A stretch of 16,926 bases of DNA from Kiritimatiellia bacterium (GTDB taxonomy: Bacteria; Verrucomicrobiota; Kiritimatiellia; RFP12; DVOR01): positions 1 to 16,926 of the forward strand of contig CAAGNN010000187.1 of assembly GCA_900771325.1 (NCBI GenBank), written 5' to 3'. This document shows, piece after piece, positions 1 to 6,167 of the stretch. A program made the translations under genes and the position numbers. Below the pieces are notes generated by a model. It saw nothing but the letters and a program-made list of their open reading frames with translations, was not told the origin of the DNA and searched no databases. The first letter of the stretch is position 1. Every line of letters starts with the position of its first letter.

Positions 1-636
1 TGGGCGAAGTGTGTGCAGACGGGGTTGCCCCTGCGGCAGGGCGTGCTTGACGCGCTGGCGCGGGCGCAGGCGGTGGAGAAGGCGGAGGGGCAGCTGACGG
101 TGTTGGTGACGGGCGGGAGCCAGGGCGCGCGGGGAATGAACCGCCTGGTGGCACCCATCCTCGCCTCGCTGGCGCAGAGCGACCCCAAGGTGCGCATTAT
201 CCACCAGTGCGGCGCGGCCGATTGCGAGGAGATGGCGCGCGTCTATGCCGCCACGCCCGGCCAGGTCACCATCGCGCCCTTCCTGGAGGATATGGGCACG
301 GCCTACGGTCAGGCCGACTTCGTGATTGCCCGCGCCGGCGCCGCCACCTGCTTCGAGATTGCTGCCTGCGCCGTGCCGGCCATCTTCATCCCCCTGCCGA
401 CCGCCGCCGAGCACCACCAGCACCTCAACGCCCAGGCCCTCGTCCGCTCCGGCGGGGCCCTTCTCTTCGACCAAATCACCGGCGAACCCCACCAACTCGC
501 CGAGGCCATCCGCCAGCTCTACGCCGACCCTCTCCTGCGCAAGATGATGCACCAGGCCCTCGCCGACCTCCCTCGCCCCGACGCCGCCGGCGCGTGCGCA
601 GCGTTGATATGGAGAACGGTGAACGGTGAGCAGTGA
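1..636 (+). CDS. murG: MurG, UDP-GlcNAc:lipid I N-acetylglucosaminyltransferase (3' part)
   Basis: MurG adds GlcNAc to undecaprenyl-PP-MurNAc-pentapeptide (lipid I to lipid II) on the cytoplasmic face of the inner membrane. The frame is open to the left edge, so the N-terminal Rossmann domain lies outside the window; the GTG at 13 is internal. Visible are the linker TGLPLR (TGNPVR in other MurGs), then GGSQGA about 30 residues further on, the domain-2 block FLEDMGTAYGQAD, the nucleotide-binding block RAGAATCFEIAA with its Glu, and PLPTAAEHHQHLNA, which retains a Gln contacting the sugar nucleotide. About 207 residues of the usual 350-370 are present. The last residues (TVNGEQ) are encoded by a 7-bp tandem repeat that runs through the stop codon, so the C-terminus is probably recent. 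A terminator follows at 698-731. Confidence 0.93.
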   Translation, partial: WAKCVQTGLPLRQGVLDALARAQAVEKAEGQLTVLVTGGSQGARGMNRLVAPILASLAQSDPKVRIIHQCGAADCEEMARVYAATPGQVTIAPFLEDMGTAYGQADFVIARAGAATCFEIAACAVPAIFIPLPTAAEHHQHLNAQALVRSGGALLFDQITGEPHQLAEAIRQLYADPLLRKMMHQALADLPRPDAAGACAALIWRTVNGEQ

Positions 637-646
637 ACGGTGAGCG
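612..646. repeat. Heptanucleotide tandem array, GTGAACG type
   Basis: Five consecutive 7-bp units read gagaacg, gtgaacg, gtgagca, gtgaacg, gtgagcg. The array begins inside murG and extends past its stop codon at 634-636. The same unit recurs at 12124-12158 and, inverted, at 12631-12672. Confidence 0.9.
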
Positions 647-724
647 CGGGGGCTGCTCGCCCCCGCACCCCTCGGGAGCGCGGTGCGCTCCACCCCGGCC
701 GAAGCGCCCGTTGGGCACTTCGGC
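646..724 (+). repeat. Three-hairpin dispersed element, copy 1
   Basis: Three adjacent stem-loops are visible: GCGGGGGC/GCCCCCGC (646-653 with 659-666), GGAGCG/CGCTCC (675-680 with 686-691), and a 12-bp stem at 698-709 with 713-724 that serves as the murG terminator. A second copy lies inverted at 5806-5884. Stem 3 differs between copies by paired changes that keep base pairing, so this is a conserved structural element and not chance GC-rich sequence. Confidence 0.75.
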
Positions 725-731
725 TTTTTTT
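698..731 (+). terminator. Rho-independent terminator of murG
   Basis: A 12-bp stem (698-709 with 713-724, one C/A mismatch, loop GTT) is followed directly by seven T residues. It lies about 60 bp after the murG stop codon in the correct orientation. Confidence 0.85.
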
Positions 732-750
732 CCAGCCCTGCAAGGCTGCC

Positions 751-796
751 CGTCGCGGAACGCGCGCTAACAGCTAACCGCTAGCCGCTAACAGCT
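751..796. repeat. Heptanucleotide array, GCTAACA type, with 16-bp cap
   Basis: The cap CGTCGCGGAACGCGCG (751-766) is followed by gctaaca, gctaacc, gctagcc, gctaaca and gct (766-796), all in a strict 7-bp period. The cap occurs again exactly, in inverse orientation, at 5094-5109 beside another heptamer array. Apart from repeats and terminators I see nothing else in 637-948. Confidence 0.88.
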
Positions 797-887
797 CTCA
801 AAACAAGGCCGGGCTTGCCACTTCAAGCGCCAGCTTTCCCGGCTATCGCGAGCCGTGCGTGAGCACGGTGAGGTTTCCCGCCTATCG

Positions 888-920
888 AAAAACGGGGCGC
901 GCCGCAAGGCACGCCCCGTT
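888..920 (-). terminator. Terminator of the dnaK-groES-groEL cluster
   Basis: On the minus strand a 13-bp near-perfect stem (AACGGGGCGTGCC against GGCGCGCCCCGTT, loop TTGC) runs into a T tract, 29 bp beyond the groEL stop codon. A smaller 7-bp hairpin (929-945) lies between the stop codon and this terminator. Confidence 0.85.
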
Positions 921-948
921 TGTTCTTCATTGCGCTATGCGCAATGGC

Positions 949-2583
<1,635 letters not shown>

Positions 2584-2611
2584 TTGCGTAAATCCTTTCT
2601 GTGTTTAAGGC

Positions 2612-2905
2612 TTAGCCGAGGATGCCAAGCAGGTCCTCGGAGCGGACAATCTGGTAGGTGACGTCGTTGAGCTTGACTTCGGTGCCGCCGTACTTGGGCA
2701 GCAGGACGGTGTCGCCGGGCTTCACATCGAAGGGGACTTCCTTGCCGTCCTTGTCGCGCTTGGTGCCGACGGCGATGACGGTGCCTTCCATCGGCTTTTC
2801 CTTGGCGGTGTCGGGGATGATGATCCCGCCGCGGGTCACTTCCTTCTCTTCCTTGGGCTGGACCAACACGCGGTCGCCGAGGGGACGAATTGCAGGGGTA
2901 GACAT
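2612..2905 (-). CDS. groS: GroES, 10-kDa co-chaperonin
   Basis: GroES is the heptameric lid of the GroEL chamber. The 97-residue product has the family's normal length, with IRPLGDRVLVQP at the N-terminus, the mobile loop including TRGGIIIPDTAKEKP that contacts GroEL, PGDTVLLPKYGGTEV, and the closing strand VRSEDLLGI. AGAAAGGAT lies 8 nt before the ATG. The gene sits 70 bp after the dnaK stop codon and 28 bp before groEL, all on the same strand. No separate promoter and no CIRCE element (inverted TTAGCACTC) is visible in the dnaK-groES gap. Confidence 0.97.
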   Translation of the reverse strand: MSTPAIRPLGDRVLVQPKEEKEVTRGGIIIPDTAKEKPMEGTVIAVGTKRDKDGKEVPFDVKPGDTVLLPKYGGTEVKLNDVTYQIVRSEDLLGILG

Positions 2906-2941
2906 AGTTGCTTATCCTTTCTAAATGGGTGAATGGGGGCA

Positions 2942-2966
2942 GCGAGCGGAGGAAACCTCCGCTCGC
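2942..2966 (-). other. Perfect 11-bp intergenic hairpin between dnaK and groES
   Basis: GCGAGCGGAGG (2942-2952) pairs perfectly with CCTCCGCTCGC (2956-2966) around an AAA/TTT loop. No T tract follows on either strand, so it does not look like an intrinsic terminator. A processing or mRNA-stabilising structure inside a dnaK-groES-groEL transcript is the likelier role; this is inference. Confidence 0.7.
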
Positions 2967-2975
2967 CGCGGCAGG

Positions 2976-4880
2976 TTAGTTCATCTTGAAGTCGGCATCG
3001 ACCACGTCGTCGCCGCCCTTCTTCTGCTCGCCGGCGCTCTGGGCGCCCGCGTCAGCACCGGGGGTGGGGCCGCCGGCGGGGTTGGCGCCAGGCTGCTGAT
3101 ACATCGCCGCGCCAGCGGTCTGGAGCACCTGCATCAGGGCCTCTTGCTTGGCCTTGATGGCGGCATTGTCGGTGCCCTTGAGGGCGTCCTTGAGCTCGCT
3201 GACGGCGCTTTCGATCTTGGCTTTGGCGTCGGCGGGGACCTTGTCGCCATTCTCCTTGAGCATCTTCTCGGCCTGGTAGGCGATCTGCTCGGCCTGGTTG
3301 CGGGTCTCCACTGCGGCCTTGCGCTCTTCGTCTTCCTTGGCGTAGCGCTCGGCGTCCTGACGCATCTTCTCGATCTCGTCCTTGGAGAGGCCGGAGGAGG
3401 CGGTGATGGTGATCTTCTGCTCCTTGCCGGTGCCCTTATCCTTGGCGGTCACGTTGAGAATGCCGTTGGGGTCGATGTCGAAGGTGACCTCGATCTGCGG
3501 CACGCCGCGCGGGGCCGGGGGGATGCCCTCGAGGTTGAAGCGCCCGAGGAGCTTGTTATCCGCGGCCATCTTGCGCTCGCCCTGGAAGATCTTGATCTCC
3601 ACGCCGGGCTGGTTATCCACGGCCGTCGAGAAGACCTCGGACTTCTTGCAGGGGATGGTGGTGTTGCGGTCGATCAACGGGGTGGCCACGCCGCCGAGGG
3701 TCTCAATCGAGAGCGTGAGCGGGGTCACATCGAGCAAGAGGACGTCCTTCACATCGCCCTTCAAGATGCCGCCCTGAATGGCCGCGCCCATGGCAACGAC
3801 CTCATCGGGGTTCACGCCCTTGTGCGGCTCCTTGCCAAAGATCTCCTTGGCCTTCTCCTGCAAGCGCGGCATACGGGTCTGCCCGCCCACGAGCACCACT
3901 TCGTCCACCGACGAGATGCCCGCATCGTCCATGCACTTGCGGCAGGGGCCGACGGTGCGCTCGACCAGGCCATCGGCCAGCTGCTCGAGCTTCGCGCGGC
4001 TGAGCTGGACGTTCAGGTGCTTGGGCCCGGTGGCGTCCATCGTGATGAAGGGGAGGTTGATGTCGCTATTCTGCGCGCTGGAAAGCTCGATCTTGGCCTT
4101 TTCGGCCGCTTCCTTGATGCGCTGAATGGCCTGGGTGTCCTTGGAGAGGTCGATGCCGGTCTGGGCCTTGAACTCCTCGAAGAGCCACGTCATCACCGCC
4201 TGGTCCACGTCGTCGCCGCCGAGCTGCGTATCGCCGTTGGTGGCCTTCACCTCGAAGACGCCATCGCCGATGTCCAGGATGGAGATATCGAAGGTGCCGC
4301 CGCCGAAGTCGTAAACGGCAATCTTCTCATCCTTCTTCTTGTCCAGACCGTAGGCCAGCGAGGCGGCCGTCGGCTCGTTGATGATGCGCAGCACTTCCAA
4401 GCCGGCAATCTTGCCCGCGTCCTTGGTCGCCTGGCGCTGAGAGTCGTTGAAGTAAGCCGGCACCGTGATAATCGCCTGCGTCACCGGCTCGCCCAGACGC
4501 ATCTCGGCATCCGCCTTGAGCTTGGCGAGAATCATCGCGGAAATCTCCGGCGGAGAGAAGGTCTTGTCCCCCACCTTGATGGCCGCGTCGCCATTGGCCG
4601 CACGCGTCACCTCATAGGGAACCATCGCGATTTCCTTCTGCATCTCGTCGAACTTGCGCCCCATAAAGCGCTTGACCGAGTAAATCGTCCCCTTCGGGTT
4701 CATCACCGCCTGGCGCTTGGCCGGCAGACCCACCAGACGCTCCCCGTTCGCCGTGAACGCCACGATCGAGGGCGTGGTCCGCTGCCCTTCGGCATTCTCC
4801 AACACACGCGCCTCGCCGCCTTCCATCACGGCCATACACGAATTCGTCGTGCCCAAGTCAATACCAAGAATCTTGCTCAT
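2976..4880 (-). CDS. dnaK: DnaK, Hsp70 chaperone
   Basis: DnaK binds exposed hydrophobic segments of client proteins in an ATP-controlled cycle with DnaJ and GrpE. The 634-residue product is full length: Hsp70 signature IDLGTTNS (residues 7-14), second signature VYDFGGGTFDISIL, third signature VVLVGGQTRMPRLQ, interdomain linker DVLLLDVTPL, substrate-binding beta domain, helical lid, and the acidic tail DDVVDADFKMN. The frame stays open upstream to 5195, but the conserved start MSKILGIDLG and AGAAAGGAAAG just before it fix the ATG at 4878-4880. No grpE or dnaJ is adjacent; groES and groEL follow instead, which is an uncommon arrangement. A sigma-54-type promoter lies 49-64 bp upstream. Confidence 0.98.
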   Translation of the reverse strand: MSKILGIDLGTTNSCMAVMEGGEARVLENAEGQRTTPSIVAFTANGERLVGLPAKRQAVMNPKGTIYSVKRFMGRKFDEMQKEIAMVPYEVTRAANGDAAIKVGDKTFSPPEISAMILAKLKADAEMRLGEPVTQAIITVPAYFNDSQRQATKDAGKIAGLEVLRIINEPTAASLAYGLDKKKDEKIAVYDFGGGTFDISILDIGDGVFEVKATNGDTQLGGDDVDQAVMTWLFEEFKAQTGIDLSKDTQAIQRIKEAAEKAKIELSSAQNSDINLPFITMDATGPKHLNVQLSRAKLEQLADGLVERTVGPCRKCMDDAGISSVDEVVLVGGQTRMPRLQEKAKEIFGKEPHKGVNPDEVVAMGAAIQGGILKGDVKDVLLLDVTPLTLSIETLGGVATPLIDRNTTIPCKKSEVFSTAVDNQPGVEIKIFQGERKMAADNKLLGRFNLEGIPPAPRGVPQIEVTFDIDPNGILNVTAKDKGTGKEQKITITASSGLSKDEIEKMRQDAERYAKEDEERKAAVETRNQAEQIAYQAEKMLKENGDKVPADAKAKIESAVSELKDALKGTDNAAIKAKQEALMQVLQTAGAAMYQQPGANPAGGPTPGADAGAQSAGEQKKGGDDVVDADFKMN

Positions 4881-4928
4881 AGTCTCTTTCCTTTCTCGCG
4901 GCCGAAACCGCACCTGTTCGGCCACAAT

Positions 4929-4944
4929 TGCAACCCCCGTGCCA
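4929..4944 (-). promoter_or_regulatory. Sigma-54 (RpoN) type promoter of dnaK
   Basis: On the minus strand the sequence reads TGGCACG-GGGG-TTGCA, a full match to the sigma-54 consensus TGGCACG-N4-TTGCA with correct GG-to-GC spacing. Transcription would begin about 12 bp beyond the GC, near 4919, giving a leader of about 39 nt that includes the ribosome-binding site. Sigma-54 promoters need an AAA+ activator; none is encoded in the window. Confidence 0.75.
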
Positions 4945-4977
4945 AATCGCGCTTCCCCCCGCCCTTCCCCCTCAACC

Positions 4978-5035
4978 GTGCCACACTGTGCCACATCGTG
5001 CCAAACCGTGCCACACCCCTGCCACAACCGTGCCA
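4978..5035 (-). promoter_or_regulatory. Helically phased TGGCA(C) array upstream of the dnaK promoter
   Basis: Reading GTGCCA on the plus strand (TGGCAC on the minus), copies start at 4978, 4988, 4998, 5008, 5019 (as CTGCCA) and 5030. The intervals are 10, 10, 10, 11 and 11 bp, about one DNA turn each. A seventh, inverted copy is at 5041-5046. Each unit reproduces the -24 box of the promoter at 4929-4944. Where the interval is 11 bp, the GC of the next unit falls at the -12 position, so weak overlapping sigma-54 sites are possible. Confidence 0.75.
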
Positions 5036-5064
5036 CCTCCGTGGCAGGGCTCGCTACGCTCGCA

Positions 5065-5109
5065 GCGGACAGCCGACAGCTGACAGCTGACAGCGCGCGT
5101 TCCGCGACG
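5065..5109. repeat. Heptanucleotide array, GCTGACA type, with inverted cap
   Basis: Units gcggaca, gccgaca, gctgaca, gctgaca and gc occupy 5065-5094. The 16-bp sequence at 5094-5109 that follows is the exact reverse complement of the cap at 751-766. Confidence 0.88.
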
Positions 5110-5179
5110 GAGGGGCTGGGGGGAGTGATGCGGGGAGACGGGTGTTCAGGTGAGCTCGACCAAGGGAGAAGTGTTTGGG

Positions 5180-5209
5180 CCTGACAGTTCTTCACCTGAC
5201 AGTTCTTCA
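5180..5209. repeat. 15-bp tandem duplication
   Basis: CCTGACAGTTCTTCA occurs twice head to tail (5180-5194 and 5195-5209). It contains the same CTGACAG word as the neighbouring heptamer array. No gene is seen between 5110 and 5960. Confidence 0.9.
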
Positions 5210-5219
5210 GGGGTTGGCC

Positions 5220-5264
5220 CGTCGCGTGAGCGCGCTAACCGCTAGCCGCTAACAGCTACCCGCT
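5220..5264. repeat. Heptanucleotide array, GCTAACC type, with cap
   Basis: A cap variant (cgtcgcgtgagcgcg, 5220-5234) precedes gctaacc, gctagcc, gctaaca, gctaccc and gct. It is followed by a GGGAGCGAAGCGACC linker and then a 22-bp-grid palindrome array. The same order recurs at 5616-5767. Confidence 0.88.
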
Positions 5265-5282
5265 GGGAGCGAAGCGACCCGC

Positions 5283-5530
5283 CCCGGGTTCGCCTCGAGG
5301 TAGGCCCGGGTTGCCCCTCGACCCGGGGCGAGTTCGATAATTAACCCCACGGGGATAATTGAATTAAGCCCGTGGGGATAATTGAATTAAGCCCCGGGGG
5401 ATAATTCCATTAAGCCCGGGGGTTAATAGTTTCTCCGGCCGGGAGCGATAATTAACCCTAAGGGATAATTCAATTAACCCTTAGGCATAATTCAATTAAC
5501 CCTTAGGGATAATTCCAATAACCCTGAGGG
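5283..5530. repeat. Palindrome array on a 22-bp grid (GC spacers, then AT spacers)
   Basis: Twelve short CCC/GGG palindromes have centres near 5285, 5307, 5324, 5349, 5372, 5395, 5417, 5439, 5460, 5482, 5504 and 5526, so most steps are 21-23 bp with one of 17 and one of 25. The first three are separated by GC-rich spacers. Most of the others are separated by AT-rich spacers related to ATAATTGAATTAA, themselves near-palindromic. Core sequences change symmetrically (CCCGGG, CCCCACGGGG, CCCTTAGGG, CCCTGAGGG) so the palindrome is mostly retained. Confidence 0.8.
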
Positions 5531-5541
5531 TTAATAATTCC

Positions 5542-5562
5542 GATAGGCGATAGACGATAGAC
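5542..5562. repeat. Heptanucleotide array, GATAGAC type
   Basis: Three units, gataggc, gatagac and gatagac, lie directly after the palindrome array. The unit differs from the other arrays but the 7-bp period is the same. Confidence 0.8.
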
Positions 5563-5615
5563 GAGAAAACTGTCGCCGGAGGTGGAAAGCCTGGCCAATG
5601 GAGTGTCAGTTCCTC

Positions 5616-5661
5616 CGTCGCGGCACGCGCGCTAATAGCTAACCGCTAACAGCTGTCCGCT
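5616..5661. repeat. Heptanucleotide array, GCTAACA type, with cap
   Basis: Cap CGTCGCGGCACGCGCG (5616-5631) precedes gctaata, gctaacc, gctaaca, gctgtcc and gct. A GCGAGCGCAGCGAGC linker then leads into the palindrome array at 5680. Confidence 0.88.
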
Positions 5662-5679
5662 GCGAGCGCAGCGAGCCGC

Positions 5680-5767
5680 CCCGGGTTCGCCTCGAGGTAG
5701 GCCCGGGTTGACCCTCGACCCGGCCCGGGTTCGCTTTTGGCCCGGCCCAGGTGACCTGCGGAACAAG
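5680..5767. repeat. 22-bp palindrome array, four units
   Basis: Four exact 22-bp units start at 5680, 5702, 5724 and 5746, each opening with CCCGGGTT or CCCAGGTG; the second and third close with CCCGG. The stretch 5676-5710 is a 35-bp exact duplicate of 5279-5313. Confidence 0.85.
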
Positions 5768-5805
5768 CCCCTGCAAAACCTTTCAAGGCGCCTTCGCGTG
5801 CCCGT

Positions 5806-5884
5806 GAGCAAGTGCGCAACGCGCGCTTGCTCCGGGGTGGAGCGCCCCGCGCTCCCGAGGGGCGTGGGGGCGAGCCGCCCCCAC
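5806..5884 (-). repeat. Three-hairpin dispersed element, copy 2 (inverted)
   Basis: This is the reverse-complement relative of 646-724. Stem 3 is GAGCAAGTGCGC/GCGCGCTTGCTC (5806-5817 with 5821-5832), stem 2 is GGAGCG/CGCTCC (5839-5844 with 5850-5855), and stem 1 is GTGGGGGCG/CGCCCCCAC (5864-5872 with 5876-5884). Unlike copy 1 it has no T tract after stem 3, so it cannot be acting as a simple terminator. Confidence 0.72.
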
Positions 5885-5959
5885 AGTCGCGTCCCCTCAG
5901 CACGCGCTTGCGTTTCTTCGGGTGCTTGTGCGGTTTTTGCTGCGGGGAGGGGGAGGTTT

Positions 5960-5968
5960 TGCTATACT
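5960..5968 (+). promoter_or_regulatory. Extended -10 promoter of the MBOAT operon
   Basis: TGCTATACT is an extended -10 box (TGn plus TATACT at 5963-5968); the alcohol dehydrogenase promoter at 12680-12688 has the identical 9-mer. No good -35 lies at 17 bp. Transcription would start near 5975, giving a leader of about 190 nt. Confidence 0.55.
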
Positions 5969-6028
5969 CCCGGGCGTGCGATGGGTGAGCCATCGTTCTC
6001 TTGAAGCACTTTGTGCGTAACTGATTGC

Positions 6029-6163
6029 CTCAGTCGGAACCTAGGAAACTTCAACTCATAGGCAATAGGTTAGCGAGGTGTGCCGTTGTGGCACGCTTTC
6101 TTTCCTGTATCTATGAGTGGGCTTTCCTAGGGCCTCGACTGAGAGACAAGACAAGAAAGCGTG
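6029..6163 (+). ncRNA. Structured leader RNA, candidate pseudoknot riboswitch or translational regulator
   Basis: Three coaxial helices close on each other: P1 CTCAGTCG/CGACTGAG (6029-6036 with 6136-6143), P2 CCTAGGAAA/TTTCCTAGG (6040-6048 with 6123-6131) and P3 ACTCATAG/CTATGAGT (6054-6061 with 6111-6118). A 7-bp hairpin P4 (6078-6084 with 6090-6096) sits in the large apical loop. CACGCTTTCTT (6092-6102) in that loop is exactly complementary to AAGAAAGCGTG (6153-6163), the ribosome-binding region of the next gene. The pairing would form a pseudoknot and compete with P4. Small hairpins at 5979-5995 and 6006-6016 lie upstream. I recognise no known riboswitch class; the c-di-GMP-I core is absent. 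Confidence 0.6.
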
Positions 6164-6167
6164 TTTT

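Noticed and set aside
4881..5060. CIRCE/HrcA or sigma-32 control of dnaK
   Set aside because: No inverted TTAGCACTC and no CTTGAA/CCCCAT-type boxes could be found upstream of dnaK or groES.
2925..5090. A 721-codon open frame on the plus strand opposite dnaK
   Set aside because: Same cause as opposite groEL: a mirror of DnaK codon usage. The product is low in complexity and no ribosome-binding site fits.
4881..5195. A 105-residue N-terminal extension of DnaK
   Set aside because: It is not Hsp70-like, reads through repeats, and would place the sigma-54 promoter inside the gene. The canonical MSKILGIDLG start has a good ribosome-binding site.
5283..5767. A CRISPR array
   Set aside because: Units are only 22 bp, palindrome-centred and degenerate. 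There are no identical 25-40 bp repeats with unique spacers, and no cas genes are seen.
6088..6103. A second sigma-54 promoter (TGGCACG) before the MBOAT gene
   Set aside because: The -24 box is present but no GC occurs at -12 (CTTTC instead). The sequence is explained by hairpin P4 of the leader.
4881..6160. tRNA genes in the repeat-rich gap
   Set aside because: No cloverleaf with a TTCGANNC-type T loop and matching acceptor stem was found. The TTCG words seen belong to the 22-bp repeats.
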